NCBI RefSeq assembly: GCF_946848805.1
Contig: NZ_CAMPFU010000004.1
Location: 186,001-250,000 of the forward strand
Direction: 5' to 3'
DNA length: 64,000 bases
Source: Deinococcus sp. Marseille-Q6407
GTDB lineage: Bacteria; Deinococcota; Deinococci; Deinococcales; Deinococcaceae
The position numbers and the translations under genes were made by a program. Within the stretch, counting starts at the first letter, position 1. Each line of letters begins with the position of its first letter. The notes beneath the pieces were generated by a model that saw nothing but the letters and a program-made list of their open reading frames with translations, did no database searches and was not told the origin of the DNA. This document shows positions 38,646-50,640 of the stretch, in pieces.

Positions 38646-39840
38646 ACAGCTGCGGCAGTGTGGTCAGGATAGTGCGGACGCTCAGTACCGTCATTGCCAC
38701 CACCACCAGCCAGCCGCTCCAAGTCATCCAGGCCGGGTGCCGGTAGTTGCCCACCAAGTTACGGCGCTGGGCAGCGACCAGCATGGTGCCCAGCGCCACC
38801 GGCAAAATCAGGGCGTTGAGCGCGCCTACAGCCAGCAGGATAGTCACCGGCCGGCCCACCGCGGCAAACACCGCCGTCGAGAGCAGGATAAAGGCCACCG
38901 TGATGCCGGTGTGATAGCGCTCAATGGTGGGGTGCGGCGAGCGGATAAACGACACGCTGGTATACGCGGAGCCAACGACCGAGGTAATGGCGGCCGCCCA
39001 CATCACCACGCCGAAAATGCGGTAGCCCACCTCACCGGCCGCGATCTGGAAGACGGACGCAGCCGGGTTGGCCGGGTCAAGGGTGGCCCCGGCACTGACC
39101 ACGCCTAGGGCGGCCAGAAACAGCAGAATCCGCATCAGCGAGGCAATTAGGATGGCAGAAGTCGCGCCACGGTTCACGCTGGGCAGCGCTTCGACGCCCT
39201 TGATGCCGGCGTCCAGCAGGCGGTGTCCTCCGGCAAAAGTGATGTAACCGCCCACGGTGCCGCCCACCAGGGTGATGATGGCAAACAGGTCGAACTTGAG
39301 GGGAGCGAACGTGCGCAGGGCCGCCTCGGCGTAAGGCGGGTGCGACGTAAACATCACATACAGCGTCAGCAGAATCATGACGCCGCCCAGCAGCTGCGCG
39401 AGGCGGTCCATTGCCTGTCCGGCTTCCTTGTACAGGAAAATGCCAATGGCGAACGCGGCGCTGAGAACGGCGCTCAACACCGGACTGAGGCCGGTCACGA
39501 CATTCAGGCCCAGCCCAGCGCCGCCCACGTTGCCGATATTGAAAGCCAGCCCGCCAATCACAATCAGGGCGGCCAGCAGGGTGCCCAGGCCCGGCAGCAC
39601 CGCGTTGGCCGTGTCCTGGGTGCGGCGGCCGGTCACGGCGATGATTCGCCAGATATTGGTCTGCACGATCAGGTCAATGATGATGGAGACCAGGATGACG
39701 AAGCCGAAGCTGGCCAGCAGCTGCTGGGTAAAGACCGAAGTCTGGGTCAGGAAGCCGGGGCCGATGGCCGAAGTCGCCATCAGGAAAGCGGCGCCCAGCA
39801 GGACGCTCCAGTTGTGTTCTTTGGATTTTGGGGTGGTCAT
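38638..39840 (-). CDS. NRAMP-fold transporter lacking the metal-site motifs (YcsG-like)
   Basis: 400 residues with about eleven membrane helices. The start SAIGPGFLTQTSVF aligns with NRAMP helix 1, but the DPGN metal-binding motif is absent. The helix-6 MPH motif is also absent (GGTVGGYITFAGGHRLLD). It sits directly before pxpBC and pxpA, as Bacillus ycsG sits among ycsF and kipIA. It is therefore probably not a Mn/Fe transporter. A role in 5-oxoproline or related uptake is an inference. Confidence 0.72.
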   Translation of the reverse strand: MTTPKSKEHNWSVLLGAAFLMATSAIGPGFLTQTSVFTQQLLASFGFVILVSIIIDLIVQTNIWRIIAVTGRRTQDTANAVLPGLGTLLAALIVIGGLAFNIGNVGGAGLGLNVVTGLSPVLSAVLSAAFAIGIFLYKEAGQAMDRLAQLLGGVMILLTLYVMFTSHPPYAEAALRTFAPLKFDLFAIITLVGGTVGGYITFAGGHRLLDAGIKGVEALPSVNRGATSAILIASLMRILLFLAALGVVSAGATLDPANPAASVFQIAAGEVGYRIFGVVMWAAAITSVVGSAYTSVSFIRSPHPTIERYHTGITVAFILLSTAVFAAVGRPVTILLAVGALNALILPVALGTMLVAAQRRNLVGNYRHPAWMTWSGWLVVVAMTVLSVRTILTTLPQLFS

Positions 39841-39936
39841 AGGAGGCTCACTGGCGTTTGAAGGGCGAAACGTGGAAAGTTTTGCGTTTTAGCTGGTATT
39901 AAATTTGCCTGGTCAGCATATGAAGCGTGAGTGCGC

Positions 39937-41433
39937 CTAAAAGGTATCACCTGCTATAAATCGTACTTCGCGGCCCGGCAGGCTCTGGACCAACTGCGGC
40001 AGGTCGTCCGGGTGGATGCGCCCGCCCCGCCGGTAGCCGCCCAGGGTGCCTTTGTCATTCAGCAGAATGATGGGCACTCCGCCCGGCGGCAGTTGCACCG
40101 TGCCGACCGGAGAACCTTCCGAGACGATCTCGCCGCCCGGAACGGTGGGGCCGTCCAGCCGTGCGGCCATCCGGTCGAGGTCGCGCACCCGGTAACTGAA
40201 CCCCAGCAATGCCGGTTCGGGCGGCTCGCCGGCTGCCACTGGGATGAGGCGCAGCTCCAGCGGTGCCGTCTGTCCAGCTGACTGCCGCACCCACCACGGC
40301 AGAAATTGCCGTGCCCGCCGCAGGTGCCGGGGCTGCGCGCTGCCCAGCAGTTGTCCTGCCTGCAGCGGCCGGCCCAGTCCGCCCTTGAGGTCGGTGCTGG
40401 CGCTGCCCATAAAGCCAGCCGCCTCGAAGCCGCCGGCCACAGCCAGGTAGCTGACCCGTCCCTGGCCGTTGGGCCGGAAGTGGAGCCGCTGCCCCGCTTG
40501 TGCCCGGAAAGCGCTGTAAGGCGGCTGCGGCTGGCCGTCCAGCAGGGCCGTCAGCCCCAGGCCAGTCACGGCCAGCCAGCACTCCTGCAACACGGTCAGT
40601 TCGGGGCCGCGCAGATGCAGTTCCAGCAGCGGCGCATCTGCCGGGTTGCCCAGCAGTTCGGTGGCCAGCGCCGCAGCCTGGGGGTCCAGCGGCCCCGAGC
40701 GCACCAGCCCGAAGCGCCCAGTCTGAAAGCGGCCCCGGTTCATCACCAGGCTGAGGGCACCCGGACGTTCCACCCGCAGGAGCGGAAACTGCGGTGCGGT
40801 CGGGAGCAGGTCCAGCGGCTGAATGGGCGCCAGGGGCGGCGCGCCTGGGGCTTGCGGCACGAAGCGGACCCGGTCGCCCGGCTGCACCAGAAAAGCGGGC
40901 TCGCGGCGCGGGTCGTAAGCGGCCTGCAGGGTGCGGCCCAGCAGGTTCCAGCCGCCGGGTGCCTCGACTGGGTAGATGCCGGTCTGGGCGCCGGCCACTG
41001 CCAGCGAGTGTGCCGGAACGCGGGCGCGCGGCGCCGCCCGGCGTGGCAGCTGCAATTCCGGCGGGGTGGTTTCCATAAAGGGAAAGCCGGCCACGAACCC
41101 CAGGGCCCGTACCCGGTAGGTCTGCTCGCTGTGCCGCGCGGCCACCTCGGCGGGGCTCAGGCCGCTGAACTCGGCTGCGGCGGCCAGGTCCTCGCCGTCG
41201 TAGCAGGCTGGGATTTCGACCAGCCGGCCAGCGGCTTCGTTGTTGCCGGGGGTCCAGGCGGCCAGCCACCCGGTCAGGGTGTCCAGCGTCAGCGCCCGCT
41301 TGTCGAATTCTATGTATAGCGATTCGTAGGCCGGAACAGCGTCCAGCAGCCCCGGCAGCCCGCTATGCAGCAGGGCCTGGGCCAGCGCGGGCAGCTGCTC
41401 GGGCTCAGTGTCGTGCCAGTAGTGGGCCTGCAT
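39937..41433 (-). CDS. pxpBC: Fused 5-oxoprolinase subunits B and C (PxpB-PxpC, KipI-KipA)
   Basis: 498 residues. The first ~210 are PxpB/KipI-like (GFVAGFPFMETTPPELQLPRRAAPRARVPAHSLAVAGAQTGIYPVEAPGGWNLLGRT). The rest is PxpC/KipA-like (NRGRFQTGRFGLVRSGPLD, YLAVAGGF, GSASTDLKGGLGRPLQAG, GGEIVSEGSPVGTVQLPPGG). With PxpA it hydrolyses 5-oxoproline to glutamate using ATP. The two subunits are separate genes in many bacteria. It overlaps pxpA by 29 bp. Confidence 0.9.
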   Translation of the reverse strand: MQAHYWHDTEPEQLPALAQALLHSGLPGLLDAVPAYESLYIEFDKRALTLDTLTGWLAAWTPGNNEAAGRLVEIPACYDGEDLAAAAEFSGLSPAEVAARHSEQTYRVRALGFVAGFPFMETTPPELQLPRRAAPRARVPAHSLAVAGAQTGIYPVEAPGGWNLLGRTLQAAYDPRREPAFLVQPGDRVRFVPQAPGAPPLAPIQPLDLLPTAPQFPLLRVERPGALSLVMNRGRFQTGRFGLVRSGPLDPQAAALATELLGNPADAPLLELHLRGPELTVLQECWLAVTGLGLTALLDGQPQPPYSAFRAQAGQRLHFRPNGQGRVSYLAVAGGFEAAGFMGSASTDLKGGLGRPLQAGQLLGSAQPRHLRRARQFLPWWVRQSAGQTAPLELRLIPVAAGEPPEPALLGFSYRVRDLDRMAARLDGPTVPGGEIVSEGSPVGTVQLPPGGVPIILLNDKGTLGGYRRGGRIHPDDLPQLVQSLPGREVRFIAGDTF

Positions 41434-42211
41434 CGCTTTCCGTTTCTCCTGCGGCCAGTGCGGTCAGCGTGACCCCATCTTCCGCCAGCCGGGCGCGAAT
41501 GGCCCGGGCAATCTCGACCGCTCTGGGATTGTCGCCGTGAATGCAGAGCGTGTCCACCTGCAGCCCCAGCTGCCGGCCTTCTAAGGTGGTCACCTGCCCG
41601 CGGGCCATCTCGGCGGCGCGCCGGGCGGCTTCTTCCGGGTCGTGGATGGAGCTGCCCGGCAATGAGCGGGGTGCCAGTTGCCCACTTTCGATATAGGCCC
41701 GCTCGGGAAAAGCCTCGCGCCACACGGTCAGCTCCTGGGCCTGTGCCTGCCGGGTGAGGGCCTCGCCGGCTGGCCCGGCCAGCGTGACCATGCCGGCCTG
41801 CGGCACCAGCTCGCGGACCGCCCGGCAGAATGCTTCGCCGGCCACCGGGTCTTCATGGATGCGCATGTACAGGGCGCCGTGAGCCTTGACGTGTTGCAGG
41901 GGAGCACCGACCAGCTGCAAAAAAGCTCCCAGCGCCCCGAGCTGATAAACGGTCGCCGCGTAAATCTCGTCCGGGCTGAGGCTCATGGCGCGCCGCCCGA
42001 AGCCCTGCAGGTCCGGATAACCGGGGTGAGCGCCGATGCCGAGGCCGCAGCTCTGCGCCAGCGCCACGGCGGCCTGCAGAATGACGGGGTCGCCCGCATG
42101 AAAGCCCAGCGCCAGATTGACGCTGGTCAGTTCGGGAAACAGCTGCTGGTCGTTGCCGGCGGTCCAGTTGCCGAAAGATTCGCCTGCGTCGGCGTTCAGA
42201 TCCATCTGCAT
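41405..42211 (-). CDS. pxpA: 5-oxoprolinase subunit A (PxpA, LamB/YcsF family)
   Basis: 268 residues with the family start MDLNADAGESFGNW, then NLALGFHAGDPVIL, GIGAHPGYPDLQGFGRR, VKAHGALY and CIHGDNPRAVEIA. RBS AAGGAGGG precedes ATG 42211. It is the first gene of the set pxpA-pxpBC-NRAMP-like transporter. Confidence 0.93.
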   Translation of the reverse strand: MQMDLNADAGESFGNWTAGNDQQLFPELTSVNLALGFHAGDPVILQAAVALAQSCGLGIGAHPGYPDLQGFGRRAMSLSPDEIYAATVYQLGALGAFLQLVGAPLQHVKAHGALYMRIHEDPVAGEAFCRAVRELVPQAGMVTLAGPAGEALTRQAQAQELTVWREAFPERAYIESGQLAPRSLPGSSIHDPEEAARRAAEMARGQVTTLEGRQLGLQVDTLCIHGDNPRAVEIARAIRARLAEDGVTLTALAAGETESDAGPLLARH

Positions 42212-42300
42212 GCTTCAGCCCTCCTTGTCAGCTTGAGGGCTGAAGCATAGCAGCGAATGCCAGCTGCGGCCACTGTGCAGCCTGACAGTTGCTGCTGGGT

Positions 42301-43533
42301 TTAGCCGGCGTCCGCGCTGCCGATAAAGGACGACTGCCCCGCGAACCAGGCCAGAACGCACTGCGTGGCCAGCAGCAGGCTCAGCAGCAGCAGGGAAGAG
42401 GTCCACGAGCCGGTGCGGTCGAACAGGTAGCCGGCGCCCAGCGGGCCGGTGGCCGCCACCAGATAGCCCACCGCCTGCGCCATACCCGAAAGCGAGGCGG
42501 CCGCCTGCGGGGTACGGGTCCGCACCGAGAACAGAATCAGCGACAGTGAGAAAGTGGCCGCGCAGCCGATGCCCAGCAGGCTGGCCCACAGCCAGGCCAG
42601 GTTCAGCGGGCCCAGCCATAGGCCAAGCAGCCCGCTGAGGGTCAGGGCCGCCGACCCGACCGCAATGCCCTGCAGGCGCGGCACCCGGCCCGCCAGCAGC
42701 GAGATACCGAAGATACCCAGCAGCGAAACCCACTGCATCACCGTGCTGTACCAGCTGGCTTCCAGCGGGTTGATGCCGCGCTCGGTTAGGATGGCAGGCA
42801 TGAAGTTGGCCAGCGAATAGAACACCAGCGACTGAATGCCCATAAAGAGGCTGAGCACCCAGGCGGCCGGCTGTGTCCAGAGGTTACCGCCGGTTTGCGG
42901 CAGGGGCTCCGGGGCCAGGCGGGCCTGGCGGGAGCCGCGGCGCAGCCCACCCCAGACCAGCGCTGACAGCAGCGCCGGCAGGGCCCAGATACCCAGCGAG
43001 AGCCGCCAGCCGCCCAGGTGCGACAGCGGGAGAGCCACGGCCGCCGCGATACCGGCCACCAGGCTCATGGTGGCCGACTGAATGCCGGTGACCAGCGCCA
43101 CCCGCTCCGGCAGGCTGCGTTTGACCAGGGCCGGCAGCAGCACATTCCCCAGCGCAATACCGGCCGACAGCACCGCCGTGCCGGCCAGCAGCGCCGCCTC
43201 GCCGGGCAGGCCACTGCGCAGCAGCAGCCCGCTGAGCAGCAGCAGCGACGCAGCCAGCAGGGTCGTTTCCAGCCCGTAGCGCCGCGACAGCCCAGCCGCA
43301 AAAGGCGACACCAGAGCGAAGACCAGCACCGGCAGGCTGGCCAGCATGCCCATCAGGGTGCCGGAAAGGCCCAGGTCGTGCCGGATCACCCCGACCAGCG
43401 GCCCGACCGACAGCAGCGGCGCCCGCAGGATAGAGGCCAGCAGCAGGATGCCCAGCAGCAGCCAGGCAATCGGCACGGCGGGCCGGGAGCGGGGCTGAGC
43501 GGCGGGCGGTTGGTCGGGTGTAAGCGTGGACAT
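42301..43533 (-). CDS. MFS transporter, CynX/NimT type
   Basis: 410 residues from ATG 43533 (CAGGAGAG upstream), twelve hydrophobic helices. Family marks: LRAPLLSVGPLVGVIRHDLGLSGTLMGMLASLPVLVFALVSP, and GIALGNVLLPALVKRSLPERVALVTGIQSATMS. The group contains cyanate and nitroimidazole transporters. It lies 89 bp upstream of pxpA on the same strand, so it may export or import a metabolite of that set. Confidence 0.85.
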   Translation of the reverse strand: MSTLTPDQPPAAQPRSRPAVPIAWLLLGILLLASILRAPLLSVGPLVGVIRHDLGLSGTLMGMLASLPVLVFALVSPFAAGLSRRYGLETTLLAASLLLLSGLLLRSGLPGEAALLAGTAVLSAGIALGNVLLPALVKRSLPERVALVTGIQSATMSLVAGIAAAVALPLSHLGGWRLSLGIWALPALLSALVWGGLRRGSRQARLAPEPLPQTGGNLWTQPAAWVLSLFMGIQSLVFYSLANFMPAILTERGINPLEASWYSTVMQWVSLLGIFGISLLAGRVPRLQGIAVGSAALTLSGLLGLWLGPLNLAWLWASLLGIGCAATFSLSLILFSVRTRTPQAAASLSGMAQAVGYLVAATGPLGAGYLFDRTGSWTSSLLLLSLLLATQCVLAWFAGQSSFIGSADAG

Positions 43534-43676
43534 AGGCAGCGCACTCTCCTGGAACTGGACTGGCCCGGCGTGACAGCTGGGCACAAGCAGCCAGTGTAGT
43601 GCAGCCGCCCGGAATCCGGAAACGGGTGCGGGCAAGTGCAATGTGGCCAGCCGAGCGCTGGTTCCCAGAGCCTGAG

Positions 43677-44420
43677 TCAGGGGCGTCCGGCTCGCAGCTG
43701 GCGGGCTTCCTTGCCGCCCCCCGGGGCGTGCGCCTCGGCCCAGGCAGCGGCGGCGGCCACGTCATAGGTGACCCGGCGAAACTGTACCTGCCAGCTGCCG
43801 GCGGCTTCACCTTCTCCGTTTTCCAGCAGCACCCAGCGGGCCAGGGGGCTTCCATCTTTCTGGCGGCTGACGGCACCGCAGTTGACCACCGTCAGCCGGC
43901 CGATCTGCCGCAGATGCTCGTGGTGCGAGTGGCCCACCACGACCACCCGGGCGGGGCTGTCTTCGCCGGCCAGGTCGCCCAGAGCAGCCAGCACCTCGGC
44001 GTCGGTCTTCCAGCGGCCGGCAGCCTTGTCCCACAGCAGATAGTCCCTGGCGCTGTCCGGTGTGCCGTGCCCGCACACCACGGCGCCGCCTGCCAGCGTG
44101 ACCCGCAGCGGCAGCCCGGCGACATGCTGGACAGCTTCCGGGGGCAGCTGGCCGTGCAGCCACTCCAGCATGGCGCGCTTTTCGGTGACCTCGGCCAGCG
44201 GCTGCGCCAGGCGCTCGTCGGTATTGCCGCGTACTTCCAGCGCCTCATAGCGTTCCTGCAGAGTTCTTTGCAGCTGCCAGGCACCGGCCGGGTCGGCTCC
44301 GCCGTAGAGCCCATCGCCCAGGTTGACCCAAGCGTCCGGCTGCTGGTCGGCAATGTCGCGGATGACGGCTTCCAGCGCGAAACGGTTGCCGTGCACGTCA
44401 CTGAAAACGGCTATCTTCAT
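43677..44420 (-). CDS. Calcineurin-like metallophosphoesterase
   Basis: 247 residues starting at ATG 44420 (AGGATAAAGG upstream). Metal-binding motifs in order: FSDVHGN, NLGDGLYGG, VRGNTDE, CGHGTPD and VVGHSHHE. It resembles small YfcE/MJ0936-like phosphodiesterases. It begins five bases after arsB ends, so the two are co-transcribed; any role in arsenic resistance is unproven. Confidence 0.88.
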   Translation of the reverse strand: MKIAVFSDVHGNRFALEAVIRDIADQQPDAWVNLGDGLYGGADPAGAWQLQRTLQERYEALEVRGNTDERLAQPLAEVTEKRAMLEWLHGQLPPEAVQHVAGLPLRVTLAGGAVVCGHGTPDSARDYLLWDKAAGRWKTDAEVLAALGDLAGEDSPARVVVVGHSHHEHLRQIGRLTVVNCGAVSRQKDGSPLARWVLLENGEGEAAGSWQVQFRRVTYDVAAAAAWAEAHAPGGGKEARQLRAGRP

Positions 44421-44425
44421 GGCCT

Positions 44426-45733
<1,308 letters not shown>

Positions 45734-45838
45734 GACTCCCCCCGCCCAGGGCGCCGGGCAGCGAAGTAGGGCCGCTGTGCCCGGCGCAAAAAGATATCTT
45801 CTCTGGGTGTCATACCTGCCGGAGTATAGGCGGGGCGT

Positions 45839-46870
45839 TCAGTCGGCCAGCGGCCCCGGCCAGATCAGCCGGTCGCGGCCGGCCGCCTTGGCACAGTAAA
45901 GCCGCCGGTCGGCCAGGCCCAGCAGGGCGCTGAGGTCCGGTGCGCCGACTTCGGCCAGGCTGACACTGCCGCCGCTGACCGTGAGCGGCGGCAGTCCACT
46001 GTCGGCCGAGCGGCGCAGGTCCTGCTGAATTCCCTCTACCACGGCCTGGGCTTCGGACGCGCTGTGGCCTTCAAGCAGCAGGATAAATTCCTCGCCTCCC
46101 CAGCGCCCTACCAGGGAGCCGGCGCCGGTGTGGCTGCGCAGGACGTCGGCGGTATAGCGCGGGGCCTGATCGCCCGTCAGATGGCCGTGCTGATCGTTAA
46201 TCTGCTTGAAGTGGTCCAGGTCCAGCAGCACCAGATAGCCGCCGCTGCTGCCGGGGTGCTTGAGCCAGCTTTCCAGCCTTTCCTCGGCAGCGGCGCGGTT
46301 CAGCAGGTCAGTCAAGCCGTCATGCAGGGCCAGCCCCTGCAGCATTTCCGAGCGGGCCCGCTCACGGGTGACGCGCTCACCATGCTCGGAGTTCAGCGTC
46401 ATCGCCACCAGCAGGGTGCCCAGCACCAGCAGAGTCAGCGGGTCCGAGACGCCGGTCAGGAGGGCGACCGTGCACACCACCAGATACAGCGTTCCCACCA
46501 GTGTGACGGCCGGGCCCGGGGGCAGCAAGGCCAACATCAGAGCGGCCAGAATCCCCACGCTGAGCAGCGACGAGGCCTGTAAGGTACTGCCCTGCTGAGC
46601 GGCTTCCAGCAGGGCCACTGCGGTCCAGGCCAGCGCCTGTAGCGAGATAAATACACTGATCAGCCTGAAGTTGGGGCGCTGGGGCAGGGCCATCAGCAAC
46701 ACAGCCGCGCTCATCACCGAGCCCAGCCGGGTCATCTGGGTGCCTAACCGGTCGCCGTGAAGGGCCGAAAGGGCAAAAAGGTGACACAGCAACGACAACG
46801 CCGCAATCAGGAGAACCAGACGGCGGCGCTGCACAATGCGGCTTGGAGAGAAAAAGATCTGCAGTGGCAC
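45839..46870 (-). CDS. Membrane-bound GGDEF diguanylate cyclase
   Basis: 343 residues. About six N-terminal helices (residues 15-155) form a membrane sensor of unknown ligand. The GGDEF domain follows: HDGLTDLLNR, LDLDHFKQINDQHGH, active site GRWGGEEFILLL. It makes c-di-GMP. No RxxD inhibitory site is seen before the active site. GTG 46870 with AAAGGAAG upstream. Confidence 0.9.
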   Translation of the reverse strand: MPLQIFFSPSRIVQRRRLVLLIAALSLLCHLFALSALHGDRLGTQMTRLGSVMSAAVLLMALPQRPNFRLISVFISLQALAWTAVALLEAAQQGSTLQASSLLSVGILAALMLALLPPGPAVTLVGTLYLVVCTVALLTGVSDPLTLLVLGTLLVAMTLNSEHGERVTRERARSEMLQGLALHDGLTDLLNRAAAEERLESWLKHPGSSGGYLVLLDLDHFKQINDQHGHLTGDQAPRYTADVLRSHTGAGSLVGRWGGEEFILLLEGHSASEAQAVVEGIQQDLRRSADSGLPPLTVSGGSVSLAEVGAPDLSALLGLADRRLYCAKAAGRDRLIWPGPLAD

Positions 46871-46981
46871 GGACTTCCTTTGTCAGTTTCCCCCTGACCT
46901 TCCCAGTGTTCCGCAGAAAGGCAGGGTTTGCCTGTCAAAATGCGGCATACCTGCTTGATGGTTTCCTTAGCCTGCCCCTTG

Positions 46982-47003
46982 TCAGAACCTGACAACCTGT
47001 CAG
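46982..47003. promoter_or_regulatory. Cluster of TGTCAG/CTGACA half-sites upstream of the GGDEF gene
   Basis: Within 22 bp there are three alternating half-sites (GTCAG, CTGACA at 46989-46994, TGTCAG at 46998-47003) forming overlapping dyads, 112 bp upstream of the GGDEF start. It could be an operator; there is no direct evidence. Confidence 0.3.
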
Positions 47004-47018
47004 CCGGGCTTATGCATT

Positions 47019-47033
47019 GCCCGGCCCCCGGGC
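47019..47033 (-). terminator. Short GC hairpin just after treY
   Basis: GCCCGG and CCGGGC flank a 3-nt loop two bases beyond the treY stop. No T run follows, so termination strength is doubtful. Confidence 0.35.
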
Positions 47034-47034
47034 C

Positions 47035-49419
<2,385 letters not shown>

Positions 49420-49484
49420 GGGGAAAATCTCATGCTTTGGAGCGGCGGATTGGGCGAGCAGGGGAAGTGTGCCCGCCGGCTCCG

Positions 49485-50630
49485 TTACACCCGCTCAATA
49501 ATGGTTGCCGTCGCCATGCCGTGTCCGATGCACATGGTCTGCAGACCCACCGCGCCGCCGGTCGCTTCCAGGCCACTCAGCATTTTGGCCATCAGGCCGG
49601 CGCCGCTGGCGCCCAGCGGGTGCCCGTGGGCAATGGCGCCGCCCCAGGGGTTTACCCGGGCCGGGTCAGCCTGCAATTCCTGCATCCAGGCGACAGCGAC
49701 ACTGGCAAAAGCCTCGTTGATCTCGATCCAGTCAATGTCGTCCAGGGTCATGCCGGCTTTCGCCAAGGCTTTCTTGGTCGCCGGAATCACGCCGGTCAGC
49801 TGCATGATGGGATCGTCCCCGACCGCCACCCGGGCGCGGAAGCGGGCGCGGGGGCGCAGGCCGTCGGCCAGGGCAGCCTCCCGGGCCCCGACCAGCACAG
49901 CTGCGGCCCCGTCGCTGATCTGGCTGGCGTTGCCGGCCGTCACCACGCCGTCACTGCGAAAAGGAGTCTTGAGGCTGGCCATCTTGGCCGGGTCAAGTTG
50001 CTCGCGCACGCCCTCGTCGTACTCCAGCGTGACCGGTTCCCCGGCTGCATTCAGGCCCGGTGCCGGCAGCAATTCGCGGTGCAATGCGCGTGACTGGGCG
50101 GCGCGGCGGTGGCTTTCGGCTGCAAAGCTGTCCAGCGCCTCTCGGCTCAGGCCCCAGTGTTCGGCAATTCGCTCGGCACTCTCGCCCTGGTGAATCAGGC
50201 CGACTTTGTCCAGCAGGTCGGGGTTCAGCCGCTCGAAGCCGCCGCCGATATCGCTGAACATCTCGACTCTTGTCATGCTCTCGACGCCGCCGCCGATGGC
50301 GTAGGTCAGGTCGCCGGCATCGATGCCCTGTGACGCGAAATGAATGACCTGCTGCCCGCTGCCGCACATGCGGTTGAGGCTCACGGCCGGCACCTCGGGC
50401 GGGAACCCGGCCATCATCACGGCCAGGCGGCCGATGTTGGCGCCCTGTTCGCCCGACTGGGTCACGGCTCCGGTGACCACGTCTTCCACCCGGCCCGCGT
50501 CCAGCCCGGCGCGGTCCAGCAGTCCGCTGAGGGTCAAGGCCAGCAGCGCGTCGGGGCGCACGTCGCGGTAGGCGCCGCCCCTTTTTCCGTAAGGGGTACG
50601 CACGGCTTCCAGAATGACGGCTTCTCTCAT
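49485..50630 (-). CDS. Acetyl-CoA C-acyltransferase (thiolase)
   Basis: 381 residues from ATG 50630 (TAGGAG upstream). Active Cys in NRMCGSGQQ, GGAIAHGHPLGASGA with the His, and second Cys in QTMCIGHGMA. It is the last gene of a fatty-acid degradation operon: acyl-CoA dehydrogenase, SDR, ligase, thiolase. It could be FadA-type or biosynthetic; the operon favours degradation. Confidence 0.92.
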   Translation of the reverse strand: MREAVILEAVRTPYGKRGGAYRDVRPDALLALTLSGLLDRAGLDAGRVEDVVTGAVTQSGEQGANIGRLAVMMAGFPPEVPAVSLNRMCGSGQQVIHFASQGIDAGDLTYAIGGGVESMTRVEMFSDIGGGFERLNPDLLDKVGLIHQGESAERIAEHWGLSREALDSFAAESHRRAAQSRALHRELLPAPGLNAAGEPVTLEYDEGVREQLDPAKMASLKTPFRSDGVVTAGNASQISDGAAAVLVGAREAALADGLRPRARFRARVAVGDDPIMQLTGVIPATKKALAKAGMTLDDIDWIEINEAFASVAVAWMQELQADPARVNPWGGAIAHGHPLGASGAGLMAKMLSGLEATGGAVGLQTMCIGHGMATATIIERV

Positions 50631-50640
50631 CACTTGACTC

